Assembly: GCA_038502055.1 (NCBI GenBank)
Contig: JAXRKN010000041.1
Location: 3,949,501-4,013,500, forward strand
Direction: 5' to 3'
DNA: 64,000 bases
Source: Tanytarsus gracilentus
Taxonomy: Eukaryota; Arthropoda; Insecta; Diptera; Chironomidae
Shown: positions 23,386 through 35,002 of the stretch, one piece after another
Numbering within the stretch: position 1 is the stretch's first letter
Layout of the letters: the number at the start of each line of letters is the position of its first letter
The notes under the pieces: generated by a model
What the model was told of the DNA's origin: nothing
Seen by the model: the letters and a program-made list of their open reading frames with translations, nothing else
Database searches by the model: none
Translations under genes and position numbers: made by a program

Positions 23386-24199
23386 AGCTCCGCTATATAT
23401 TAATTTTGGATTTCTCCAAAACCAGTTTTTGGCCCCTAGTGCCAAGACATTACATTGTGCAATATCAAAACATATACTCAAATGATAGGCCTAGCCAAAC
23501 CCTATAAACTGGCGAAAACAGATTTGAAATCGGTTGCTCCTACGAGGAGTTAGAGCCATTTAAGTCATCTTACTTTCTCACTTTCTCACTTTCTCACTTT
23601 CTTACTTTCTCACTTTCTCACTTTCTCACTTTCTCACGATCTTAGTGAACGCCATATCTCAAGAACGGCTGGTCGGATTTGATTCGGGTTTGTGGCTAAA
23701 TATCTGGTTTTGGTTCTAGTTGTGCAAGAAGTATTTAGTTTTGAGGTACGACCCTCCAAGGACCGTCCCTGAGTGCAAAAATGTCCTTTTTCATACAAAT
23801 TTTCTCTTATATGGCTTCATGGGTATCGTTGAACTCGTAATTTGACCAGGAATCGATTGACATTGATGATTTTTGAGGAGTGTCCATCATGGCCGACCAG
23901 GAGTGCCACTAATGTCCATTTTTCAGAACTATGGCTTCATGTATGTCGTTGAACTCGTCATTGCATCAGGAATCGATTGACATTGACGATTTTTGAAGAA
24001 TGTCCATCATGGCCGGCCAGGAGTCCCACTAATGTCCATTTTTCAGAACTATGGCTTCATGTATGTCGTTGAACTCGTCATTGCATCAGGAATTGATTAA
24101 CACTGACGATTTTTGAGGAATGTCCATCATGGTCGGCCAGGAGTGCCACTAATGTCCATTTTTCAGAACTATGGGGTACTAATCTAAGACAGCGGAGCT
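23386..24199. repeat. Dispersed repeat with short inverted ends, microsatellite and 120-bp tandem units
   Basis: The stretch begins AGCTCCGCT (23386-23394) and ends AGCGGAGCT (24191-24199), its inverse. Within it are a CTTTCTCA microsatellite (about 23570-23637) and three 120-bp tandem units (about 23811-24170), each beginning ATGGCTTCATG. The module with CATACAAATTTTCTCTTATA and ATGGCTTCATGTATGTCGTT recurs at about 52900 and, inverted, at about 49740-50070. No open frame of note. No clear target duplication, so the true element borders are uncertain. Confidence 0.6.
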
Positions 24200-25845
24200 A
24201 TTGGAAATGGCAACGCCGTTTGCAGACCCATCTTGTTTTTTTTAAAGTGTTCGTAACCATTAAACGCCTCATAAATCACCATAAAAAGCTCTTTAAAAAC
24301 TTTTTTCTCAATCATAATTCATTTTAATTTCATTTTGATAGACTCATACACACCAAATCATATTAGCGTTAAGCTTTACACCCAATAACAAACAATGCCT
24401 TCGATCATGACAAGCGTCAAAGTAATTTTGCGAGAAATTTTAATCTCACTCATAATTTTAATCTCATAATTTCAGCTTTATGGTCAATAATCCATTCAAA
24501 TCAGCATAAATGTAGACAATTTTTTTTGTGTGGCTTTCTTTTATTCATGCTGTATATCATTGACGATGAACGTATTGTTTTCGAGAGCCCACTGACCTAC
24601 TGTGCTTCTGTCGTAAACACAAATTAACCCACGAAACGGCTCAACACAGCTGGATTTTCATACATTCACGCATTCGTTCACAGTAAATTAATTATGTGTC
24701 ATTTAGAGAGAACTTTCGCTTTCAATCGAGCCGACGATGATTCAATGACACGATTGTTAGGTGAGGAAGTATGATGCCAAAAATTAGTCGCTACATTTTA
24801 GATTTCAGTTTAATTTTTAATAATTGAAGGTGACACTTAAAAAATTAAAAAGTGATGAAGGAAATTTTCAACCTTTCTCGATTTTTGCACATCAAGAATT
24901 TAGAAAAAAAATTATTTTTAACTACATTTTATAACTTCCTATTAAGGACATCAATGAACAACAAATTTTTTTTCGCAATACATTTTTAGTCTCCATTTAA
25001 AGAATTTTCAATTCATTATCCTCAAGACAATTGAAGAGCCGAAGAAACCTTCATGTGATGATTATTATTGTTTCGAGAGTGGCTGTGGTGGCTTCATTAA
25101 AATTAAGAAATATTATTACACATTATATTAAGGTTGCATCATATATTGTGATTGTGATTTATTGAGAAGGCAATGGCGATACGGCAAATCGATTATTTCC
25201 ATGGCGATTTGTTTATGAATGGAAAGACAAAAAAGAATGGAAGTGTCTGGTGGTTGAAAGAAAGAAAGATTTAACAACGAATTCATTTATTTCGGTAACG
25301 TGGAGGAAAAGATGAGCATGAAATTAGGATCGAGGTTCTTCGTGAAGGGGAGGGAATGAATAATAATTTTAAAAATGGGAGAAAAATTAAAATGTTGTTG
25401 ATTAAATTTAATTCAGGATTTTTAATTTTAATCCAGGATTATAAATTTAGATGAACGAAATTAATCTAGGATTTAAAATATTAAATCCAGATGTAAAGCA
25501 AAAATTAAATTTTAATATCCACAATGGCATTAAAAATTTAAAAACATTAGAACATAATATTTTTTAAATTTAATATTTCGTATGAAACCCAAGTTCTTCA
25601 CCCTTCGACTCAAATAAAATCATCATTTTCATCTCTAATAAAATCCACATACGATTAAACATTTATTGCACGGAAGAGATATGTCTCCACATTATTATTA
25701 TTAATGAACTGAGTGATCTTCAATAAAAATTGGACTTTATGGTAACATGGGAGTATAGACAACAAAAATAGAGAGAGGAAAATTAATTAATCAACTTGCG
25801 ATGTGTGTCCATGCAAGTACACGTGATTTTAACCATTTCTAACTG

Positions 25846-25882
25846 TATTTAAACTTGTGGTAAAGGTTGCTGAGGGTTTAGT
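25846..25882 (+). promoter_or_regulatory. Probable core promoter of the first cuticle gene
   Basis: A GTATTTAAAC TATA-like element at about 25846 is followed about 34 bp later by a TTTAGTTG initiator-like site, about 95 bp ahead of the start codon. Confidence 0.4.
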
Positions 25883-25974
25883 TGAAAATCGAATTTTATC
25901 TCGGTCCACTCGTGTGTGCATTGTGAACTCTTTTTTAACATTTTAAGCGCGTGTAAGAAAAATTTCTCGCAAAA

Positions 25975-26957
25975 ATGCTCGTGTCATCGGAAAAAGTAAT
26001 CGTGTTTCTCGGATTTATTGCAATGACATTAACAATGCCGTTGGAAAAAGGAATCGATGAAGTTCAACTCTTAAAATATCACGACGATCGCAGTGCTGAT
26101 GGATCGTATGACTTTAAGTGAGATAAGAACTTTTTTTCTTGATTGACATTCGACACCCAAAAAAAATAGTATTGAAAAATTGCATAATTCTTAATTACCA
26201 GCTACGAGTTGTCGGATGGACAGTCAAGGCAAGAGAAAGGAACTTTAAAAGATGGCAAAGATGCAAATGGAGATGATATTAAAGTTTTGAGTGTCACTGG
26301 AAGTTATTCATTTGTGGCTCCCGATGGCATGACATATCAAGTCTTTTACATCGCCGATGAGGTAATTTGGCTATTTATTATTTCTTCTTTTGACACTTGA
26401 GGGTGTTTATGATTGAGGATAATTTTGAGAAAATTCGTAAATTTTTGGTCACGCTGTATGTCCTTAAAATTTAATTAGTTTGTTTTAATTTTTTTATTTG
26501 CAAACTTTTTAAGTGGAAAATACTAAAAAATTCAATTTTGAAAATTTACTGAAAATAATTCAAATTAATAATTTTCATTCTTTTGGATCAGAAATTTAAC
26601 TGTTGAAAAAAAATTAATAAACTCAAAATTTTAGATTGAATAATTTTCAAAAATAATTATCATATTTTAAAAATGCTGCCAACCCTCGCATACTTAGTCT
26701 CAAAATAACCTTCACACTTTCATCTATAGCAAAAATCTCTATTATATTTTTAACAATCTAAAAATTAATTTTCGCCACTGTGTTTCAATAATTCCTTTTT
26801 TTAGCGAGGCTATCGAATTCAAAGAATGTCGGCAGTTGATTTGATTACGCCAGTTGTGGCTGACTCAGACGTGAAAAGTGACGAAGAAAAAATTGCAACG
26901 ACCACCAGTGATGGAGAAGCGGGAATTGTAACGACGGAATCCACTTCATCATCATGA
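25975..26957 (+). CDS. Cuticular protein with RR-1 chitin-binding domain (copy 1)
   Basis: Three exons: 25975-26117, 26202-26361 and 26805-26957, 151 residues. A signal peptide (VIVFLGFIAMTLTMPLEKG) leads to a Rebers-Riddiford region: YELSDGQSRQEKGTLKDGKD, then GSYSFVAPDGMTYQVFYIADERGYR, which has the RR-1 spacing of G, Y, YxAD and GYR. It binds chitin in soft cuticle. The C-terminal tail after the RR region is Ser/Thr/Glu-rich and lacks the GxGVGGIKPG ending of the two following paralogs. First of a tandem trio. Confidence 0.9.
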
Positions 26958-28099
26958 ACCTGTCACGAGAGAGACACACAAAATTTTTTATTGCCAAATC
27001 CCATAGGAAAAATGTTCCACACAGCATTATGAATAGAGAAAGAGATTTTGTTGTAAAAAATTATTTAATTGTATTTGAATTCAGGTTTTTCAGGATCGTC
27101 GATGATGTCCAGCTTCCCTCGGCTATTTTTCATCCCTTTTTAGATCCCTGCTCTATTTATGATCTTATTGTGGTTCAACACTCAGCATCACATCACACTT
27201 TTGACCCTTCTTGACACACTTAATGCTACACCTCATCAACATAGCATCACTATTGTGTCTAAGGAAGGGTCATCATGCAATCTCATAATTATTGATGATG
27301 TTCAAGGAAGGGACAAAAACTTGTTTTTTTATTGTCTTGGCAAGAAAGTTTTTTTGAGAAAAAATATTATTTTTTTTATTTTAAGAAATTTAAAAATTCA
27401 ACGAACAATAAAAATTTAAAAAAAATATCACACCCCTTGAACACTTATTGTTGTTTATTTTTCCACCAAAAAGTAAAAGACATTACATAACAATGTATAC
27501 ATACAGTGTCTGTCTTGTGCCTCCAACAAAGATGCTCCTCACATGCGATATATAATTAAAATTAATAGTAACCGATCATCGACATTTTCTACTCTCTTAA
27601 TGATTTTAAATGAGACGCGTTACAAATTGGGTAAATTTTAATTTTACAATTTCAATCATCGCGTGTCATGCACGCAACTTTCGTCATCCGAAAAATAATA
27701 TGTAAAAAATATATGACGAGGGTTTAAAGAGGGCAGCTTAAAGTGATTCTTCGATGCTTAAATATTTGCTCGAGTGTTAAGTTGGTGGTTTTTGGAGGCG
27801 AAAATAAATAGAAAAAAATTTCGTCAAGTGATTGTGGGAATTAGAGAAAAATCCAAATGACGGATAATTTTTGAAATAATTTTCAAAATTAATATTTTAA
27901 CGTTTTCACTCCTTGCAATTTTATCAATCCGCTAAAGACCTAATTGTCATTACTAAAGCAGCTTAATTGAGACGCTATAAAAGATTTTTTACGCATCACA
28001 CAAGAGTTTGCAAATTGATTTCGATAAATCAGCTCAAAGACAGTCAGAAAAGATTATTATATCACTCGAGGTGGTGGGTCAGTCACAGCACAGCAGTTC

Positions 28100-28262
28100 T
28101 GGAGAAGTTTCTGGAGAAATTTGGAGAAATTCTAGAAATTCTGGAGAAAATCTGGAGAAATTCTGGAGAAATAAATTTCTGGAGAATTTCTGGGAAAATA
28201 TTCTGGAGAAATTTGGAGAATTTTTGGAGAATTCTGGAGAAAATACCTGGAGAAATTCTGAG
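28100..28262. repeat. Left arm, short tandem repeats (GGAGAAATTCT)
   Basis: Degenerate 10-19 bp units of CTGGAGAAATT form this arm. It is the inverted counterpart of 28935-29217, so the two can pair into a large hairpin. Confidence 0.8.
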
Positions 28263-28934
28263 ATATTTTTTTTGAACTTTTTTGAATTTTATTATTTAAA
28301 TTTTATTTTATTTACAAAAAAAAATCAACAATCTTAAGGAGAAGTGTAGTTTGGTTATTGGTTAGGTTATAAAAAAAGAATAAAATGTAATGTAAAAATT
28401 GTGGGCTACCGATTTTGAAAAAATCATTTTTTTTAACTTAAACTTGGAATTTATCATTTTCAAAAAAACATACAATTTTAACCTCTTCCCACTATTTATT
28501 CTTTTACAAAAAGAAACATAAAATTTTACCTCTTCCCCTCATTTATCTTTTAAAAAAGAAACCATCAACAATTTTAACCTCTTCCCACTCATTTATCCCT
28601 TTACAAAAAGAAACCATCAACAATTTTAACCTCTTCCACTCATTTATCCTTTTTAAAAAAGAACCATAAATTAAGTGTAAATTTGACGATATTTGAAAAA
28701 GTGGTAAAATAAAAAGGTGCCGCTTCGCATAAATTTATGTTTATTTTTATTTTCAATATTGGTTAAAAATTAATAAGTTTTAATTCTTCCTTGTCCTTTT
28801 CGCAATACTTTTTATTTATATATATTAAAATATTTAATAATAAAAAATTTAGGTTGCATGAAAATCTATAGAAATTATGGATTTTAATTTTTTTCATGCT
28901 TTCTCGAGTGGTAAATAGGTTAGATTTGGGATTC

Positions 28935-29217
28935 AGAAAATCTCCAGAATCTGTTTTTTCCGAAATTCCGAAATTTATTTCTCCAGAATTTCTCCAGAAT
29001 ATTTTCTCCAGAAATTTATTTCTCCAGAATTTCTCCAGAATATTTTCTCCAGAAATTCTCCAGAAATTTATTTCTCCAGAATTTCTCCAGAATATTTTCT
29101 CCAGAAATTCTCCAGAAATTTATTTCTCCAGAATTTCTGCAGAATTTCTCCAGATTTTCTCCAGAATTTCTGGAGAATTTCTCCAGAATTTCTCCAGAAA
29201 ATTCTCCAGAAATTCTG
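28935..29217. repeat. Right arm, short tandem repeats (CTCCAGAATTT)
   Basis: Inverted counterpart of the left arm, longer and more regular, with a longer-range repetition of TTTATTTCTCCAGAATTTCT every 45-65 bp. Confidence 0.8.
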
Positions 29218-30935
29218 TGCTGTGACTGACCCATAATCATCACTCGATAGTAAAATTTTTTAAGTTCCATCAATAAATGCGTAAATGGTGAGTATCTACG
29301 GGCCTGTCACTGCTGCTCCAAGTGCCTTCATGTAATCAGTTTTTTTTCGCAACATTTTCCAGTGTTGTTGAACACAACAATTGCCAATTATAAAAATTTC
29401 AATCGTGACAAATTTCCTTCAATCTTCCTTTTATAAATTTTGATTGATTTATTTTTAAAAATTTATTGTGTTCGAAAATTATGCAAATTACAAGTGTTGA
29501 ACTTTTGAGATCATTTTTTTAGTTGAAATATTTGAAATGCTTTATTTGCGGTCATCGCGATGGAGATGAAAAAGAAGGACGAGCTTAAGTGAAGTCTTCA
29601 ATCAATGTTTTGATGGTTAGCATGACATGACTTGAATTTCCTGTTCTAAATATGAAATAATAGTGAATGGGAGTAAATCAATTAATGCTTTAATTTCAAA
29701 AATGTAAAGCTTGAATTAAAATTAAGCTGGTTGAAATTGTTGGAATTAAATTTTAATTTTTTTTATTATAATTCGATTTTTTATGCCTCCAGTTCTTAAA
29801 TGTAATAAAAGTCGCATAATATCTTTAAACTTTTCAGATCAAAAGATATATTTCTTATCATTTTTGGGTCATCATAATGTCCTTTCTTAAAGGTTGATGG
29901 TAACATGTATGATCTTTTAAATAACATTGCAGTAACAATTAAATTTAAGCACATGAAAAAGCCTTGAGGATGTTCAGACGCTTTCATCTTTAAATTACAC
30001 GAATTTACTTCTTTTTAATCGCTTCTTTCTAAAGTCATAAAATATACGATTTTAGTTCTTCTAAAAGTAAATGAAGTGAAGATTAAAAAATATTTCTCGT
30101 ATCACGGTGGCGACGAATGATTATGCGTGTAATAATCTGTCAACTTTTAATCATGATATGATTGAAGCATGTTGTTAAAGTATAAAAAAAAATTATTAAT
30201 TAAATGAATTATTGATATTAAACTTTTTGGAAACATAAATTGATTTAATAAACTTGATTAAACTGTTAAAATAACCCAAAAAATAAAATATATTAAAAAG
30301 CATGAATTTTTAAATTTGATTTTTTTCGTTTAGTTTTAAATTTTAAATTTTTTTTTGAAAATTCAGTTTCTCACTTAACTTCTCTTTTTATCGAATTTTT
30401 CTTTCTCAAACAAATCACTTCATTTTTCACTTCAACATCTTCGCTCATAAAAACTTCTTTGCTCGATAATTTGTCAAATATTTTTAGCTCATCAAGACAC
30501 ATAAATTTTAAAAACTATCGATTGCATAATTTTTAATGTAAAAAAAGTTCATTCATAAAGAAAAGATTTCTTTCGAAGCGGTAAAATTTGTAATTTTTCC
30601 TTCCTTCTCTCTCTTTACCTCTTTTAACTCTGCGCGGCTGCCTCAATCTCGAGTTCTCTTCAGCTCCAATTGAACTTCTTCGTCTTTTTTTCTTCTCTTT
30701 GCGCTGCAACAACAATTTGTACTTACTTACACACATTTTTTTCTCACACACTTTCGGAGATGTGTCTGCGACTTTTGAGAGACTGCCGAAAAAAAAACGT
30801 GATACAAAAAAATTATTATTCAACTGCATAGACGACGAGCATCTCTCATTGCTTTGGGGATTTACCTATGTCAGTGTGTTGTTGTTGATTACTTTTATGA
30901 CGGTCTCTTCAGACCCCATAGAGCAGTATGTAAAG

Positions 30936-30972
30936 CATAAAAGCGACGGTTCATTACTTGTAAACCATCAGT
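30936..30972 (+). promoter_or_regulatory. Core promoter of cuticle gene copy 2
   Basis: CATAAAAG at 30936-30943 and an arthropod initiator ATCAGTA with its A at 30970, 32 bp apart, 80 bp ahead of the start codon. Confidence 0.65.
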
Positions 30973-31049
30973 ATTTGAACTTAAGTCGCAGTGCTAAGTC
31001 ACAATTCAAGTCCCTTCGCAAAAAATAAATAAATAAATAATCAAAAGAA

Positions 31050-33428
31050 ATGAAGTACATAGTGATAGCCGTGTTTCTCATCTCGAGCGTTTTATCCGCT
31101 CCAGCACCACAGGAAGAAGTCGAAGATGCACCAGCACAAAGTAATTCCGTTCAACAAGGAAATGGAAACAATATTGTTCGTTACTTCTTCGACTGGTATC
31201 CCGATAACGAAGGATATCGCTATACGTAAGAAAACTTTAAATTTGTGTGTGAAAGTGAAAAGATTCGAGAGGATTTTATGTAACGACAAAAGACAATGGA
31301 ACTAAATTATAAGAAATAAAATTTTCGCGAATAAATTTGGTGATGATTAAAATAAAATTTATAGTTTATGGATTAAATAATACAATTTCGAGTTTTGACC
31401 GAAAAAAGTGCAAAAATAAATTTAAAGTTTAAAGTTAAATTTTTAATCTCCCGATTAAAATTAATCCGACTTCAATCAAGATTTTAAAACATAATTTTGA
31501 TCCACCTCGTTTTCATCAATTCCAAAAGTGACTTGAAAAAATTAAGCAACAAAATATCACAAATAAATTGAGCAGTTAAAATTAAATTAATTTCCGACTC
31601 TGCAATATTTTAATGTTTTTTTTGATTTTTGATTAGTTTCATTTTTTTGTTGGGATGTTTTTAGCGGTTTATTTCCCCTAACCAATTTTTTCACATGTGT
31701 TACGCAAAAAATGGTGAAAGATTTTTATAGATAAGAGTGATAAAATTTTAGAGATCAATAAATAAAATTTAATATTTTGTTATTTTGTCTATATTGAGGT
31801 GATTGAGTCACGCACTTTTGAAAAAGTCACGCAAAAAATTGATTTGTTATTCCTCGATATCGAACACGAAGCCAGAACTATTATTTTTAAAGTTCGTAGA
31901 TCCGCGTGGGTGTACGTCAGTGCTCGTAAATTTTATTAGTTCTCATCCCTTGTATTTTAACACTTTGTGAAAGAATTAAACGAACAAAACTTTTAGAAAG
32001 AAAGATTAAAAATAATTTCTGGATAATTTTATTAAAAATAATTAAGATCGATTTTTTTTCAAACTTTAAAAAATATGGAATCAAGACGATCTCATAAATT
32101 TTGCTATCGAAAAATTAACGCATGCAGATTTTTAGTTTTAATTTTGAGATTAAAATATTTAAATTTCTTCTAAAGTTATGACAAGGAAACCAAAGATAAT
32201 TTTTTTTATGCTCACACAATAAAATCAATGATTAAAATAATTTAGCGGTCATTGTTATCAAAACATTTGAAGTTCAAACATAAATTTGCATAAGAAATTT
32301 TTAGACTCTTTTGTTTTTTCATCCTTTACGTTATTTTTAAAATGTTAAGTCTTAATCCAAAGTTGATGATTTGATTTATGAGAGCTTTTAAAGTTTTATT
32401 TTTACGATATTAACAAAAATTATAAAATATTAAAATTTAAAAAAAATTTCTTCACTCAATATTTCACAATCAAAATGTGACAATTCGAGATTAATTTTTG
32501 CTTAATTATTTTACAATTTAATCTCGCCATAAAATCATAAAAACTCGTTGTCATTGTGACATTGAAACGAAATATCATTTTTAAAAAAGCTTTTTAAAGT
32601 CTCATAAATCTCATTTAACAAGTGAAAAAAAGTTAATTCATCTGAATTTAATCTTGCTCAAATGTCAAAATGTCATCTCAACATATAAAAACTTTTTTTA
32701 TGCAAGTGTTATTGCGATATGTTTGAGTGAAAAAAAATCTTTCAAGTTAAATTGCTCCATCAAATTATGGTGATCATAATTAGTGTCCATCCGGCGTGAC
32801 CTTGTCTGATCATCATCGTAACATAATCCAACAAATGCTGCTAAATCTTCTCAAATTTCTAAACACAAATTATCGACTGCACATTTTTACGCATCTCAGA
32901 AATTAAATTTTATCATTAATCAAATTTTTAAAAATATTCAGCCGAAAAATTTGAGTCGTGCATGAAAATGAAAGTAAAAGAAGATGAAAAAAAAGAGTTG
33001 AATGTCCGAAATAATAAGTGTGTCAGTTGTACGAATGCTGTTATGTGTTTCAATGTTGGACCATCGTTCTCATAATGGCCTTTCATTACATTCGCTTTTA
33101 TTACTTAACAGCTATGAACTTTCGGACGGTCAAATTCGATCGGAAGAGGGACGATACAAGGATGGCGTTGATGCTGAAGGAAATCCCGTAAAAATTTTGG
33201 TCGTTCAGGGTGCATTCTCGTGGGTTGCTCCAGGTGTGTATTTTATTTTTTAAAAATTTAACGACAATTTTCTAAATTTTTGAATTCTTAGACGGTGAAA
33301 CTTACTGGACAAATTACATCGCCGACGACCAAGGATATCGTCCAAAGACAGGCAAAGGTGTCGGTGGTATCAAACCCGGTGAAGACGCCAGCATCGATCC
33401 AAATCTCCTTAAATCATTACTCGGTTAA
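31050..33428 (+). CDS. Cuticular protein with RR-1 domain (copy 2)
   Basis: Three exons: 31050-31225, 33112-33233 and 33292-33428, 144 residues. Signal peptide MKYIVIAVFLISSVLSAPA, a linker with IVRYFFDWYPDNEGYRYT, then the RR-1 region YELSDGQIRSEEGRYKDG...QGAFSWVAPDGETYWTNYIADDQGYRPKTG, and a tail ending DPNLLKSLLG. The first intron is 1.9 kb, unusually long here. The RR part matches copy 3 closely while the exon-1 parts have diverged. Confidence 0.92.
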
Positions 33429-33658
33429 AATGTGCCATTTTCCTTCCTCCCTCATTTTCCTATCATTTCCTATTGTTTAGTCAAATTCCTTTAAGAATTT
33501 TCATCTCAAAAATCATCGTAGAGATTAAAAAAATAATAAAAAGAAAATTTTACAAGAAAATTTGCATTTGACCTATGATTTTTTTCTTCACGCTTGAGTC
33601 GTCTTTGAAGATGATTTTATTTCGATTTTGGTGGTGATAACATGCGACAAAAAATTTG

Positions 33659-33694
33659 AATAAAAACCGACGCATCGGAGTGTTAAACTTCAGT
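33659..33694 (+). promoter_or_regulatory. Core promoter of cuticle gene copy 3
   Basis: AATAAAAA at 33659-33666 and TCAGT at 33690-33694, about 31 bp apart, 57 bp before the start codon. Confidence 0.6.
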
Positions 33695-33750
33695 TTGAAA
33701 AAAGCATTCGCAGAGTATCGAATAAGAAAAATTAGATAAAAATATCAAAA

Positions 33751-35002
33751 ATGTTGTTCATATTGCTTGCAATTGGTTGCACATTAATTTCACATGTTAC
33801 TTGTGCACCGAAACCACAACAAGAAGCCGATTTTCAACCAGCTTTTAACATTGAAAGTCTCGCACAGAGAATTCCATTTCCACAAGGATTTAGCGTGCAA
33901 AATAGAGACTCACGACAGGCTAACATTCCGTTCGGTGTTGTCAGATATTTCTTCGAACTTAACGATCTCTCATATCGATTCACGTAAGGACATTTGAAGT
34001 GATAAAAAATTACTAAGGACAAATGATGCAAATTTTGGTGTTCAATGTGTTGAAAAAATAAAAATAAAAAGCTTTGTGAATTTTGATAATTTACAGAACT
34101 AAAATTGTGAAAAATATGATTTAAAAATTCCTAAAAAAAAACTCAAAAAATCATCGATTTTAAATTTGTTGATTTTTTTGACTACGAAATTTTTCGCCTC
34201 TTTATAAAATTAATTAAAACCAAACTTTCAATCCATTCGCATTCTAAAATATTTCTTTGAATTTATTGCGCCAATTTTAATGTGTACAAAAAAATTAATG
34301 ATTACATTACGTCAAATGGAATTCAACTTTCGTACACTGTTACGGACTTCCTCTTAATGAAATTCTTCCATAAAAAGCGAAAGAAATCGCGCACGATCTA
34401 AAAGCATGAAGTCACAAAAAGTCATTTAAGAAGAAGCTGAACATTGTGCATAAGTTTGAAATTTCTTCTTTTCAAATGCAAATTGCGCTCTCAAAAGCGA
34501 AATATGAAAAATTATATTTGTGAGAGTAGAAAATGTTAAAAAATCTTTTTCTTCCTTAAATAGTTATGAACTCGATGATGGGCAAATAAGAAGTGAAGCG
34601 GGTGCATACAAGGTAAATATTTGAGTGTTAACACTGCGGTTTTGTGTTGAAAAATTGCTGAATTAAAGTAAATTTTAAAAATACCGTTAAATTTTGATTT
34701 TAAAGTTTTCTAATAAATTTATTTAAATTCACTAAGGATGGCGTCGATGAAGAAGGAAATCCCGTCAAAGTTCTCGTAGTTCAGGGTGCCTTCTCATGGG
34801 TAGGACCTGGTAAGTTCATTCTACAACTTTAAAGTCTTTAAATTAATAAAACTTTTATTTTAAAGATGGTGAAACTTACTGGACAAATTACGAATCCGAC
34901 GAACGAGGATATCGTCCAAAGACCGGAAAAGGTGTTGGTGGAATTAAACCCGGTGAAGATGCCAGCATCGATCCAAATCTCCTCAAATCATTACTCGGCT
35001 AA
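33751..35002 (+). CDS. Cuticular protein with RR-1 domain (copy 3)
   Basis: Four exons: 33751-33983, 34564-34612, 34737-34809 and 34866-35002, 163 residues. Signal peptide (MLFILLAIGCTLISHVTCA), a longer linker with QGFSVQNRDSRQANIPFG, then YELDDGQIRSEAGAYKDGVD, QGAFSWVGPDGETYWTNYESDERGYRPKTG and the same tail DPNLLKSLLG as copy 2. Relative to copy 2 an extra intron splits the RR region after AYK. The terminal exon is the same length (137 bp) as in copy 2 and nearly identical in sequence. Confidence 0.92.

Larger units (their letters stand above)
21233..25974. other. Long gene-poor stretch
   Basis: 4.7 kb with no convincing exon on either strand. It contains the dispersed repeat at 23386-24199. 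Much of the rest is AT-rich with recurring variants of a TTCAGGATTT/AATCCAGGATT motif at 25414-25500. It may hold regulatory DNA for the cuticle genes to the right. Confidence 0.5.
28070..29238. mobile_element. Foldback-type inverted-repeat element with 9-bp target duplication
   Basis: An element of 1169 bp is flanked by perfect direct repeats ATCACTCGA (28061-28069 and 29239-29247). The ends share TGGGTCAGTCACAGCACAG as inverted copies. Each arm is then built of many short tandem variants of TTCTGGAGAAA (about 28100-28262 left; CTCCAGAATTT, about 28935-29217 right), enclosing a 650-bp unique loop. This is the architecture and target-duplication size of Foldback-like elements. Frames across the arms (Ile/Trp/Glu-rich or Phe/Ser-rich) are translations of the repeat and not proteins. 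Confidence 0.82.
26958..31049. other. Gene-poor stretch with a foldback element
   Basis: Apart from the foldback element at 28070-29238 and the promoter at 30936-30972, I see no supported gene. At 28490-28680 three variants of CAACAATTTTAACCTCTTCC (about 65-70 bp apart) form a short irregular tandem repeat. The 30590-30720 region is pyrimidine-rich and less AT-rich than its surroundings and might hold an untranslated exon or regulatory DNA. Confidence 0.5.

Noticed and set aside
28100..29217. Possible CRISPR-like array from regularly spaced repeats
   Set aside because: Units are contiguous and degenerate with no unique spacers, arms are inverted copies, and the DNA is insect nuclear.
27967..29273. 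Frames rich in Trp/Arg/Asn/Ser/Gly/Glu and Phe/Ser/Arg/Ile
   Set aside because: They read through the arms of the foldback element; composition follows the GGAGAAATTCT repeat.
30699..31028. 109-residue plus-strand frame
   Set aside because: It overlaps the TATA/initiator promoter of cuticle copy 2, has no domain, and ends in the 5' untranslated region.
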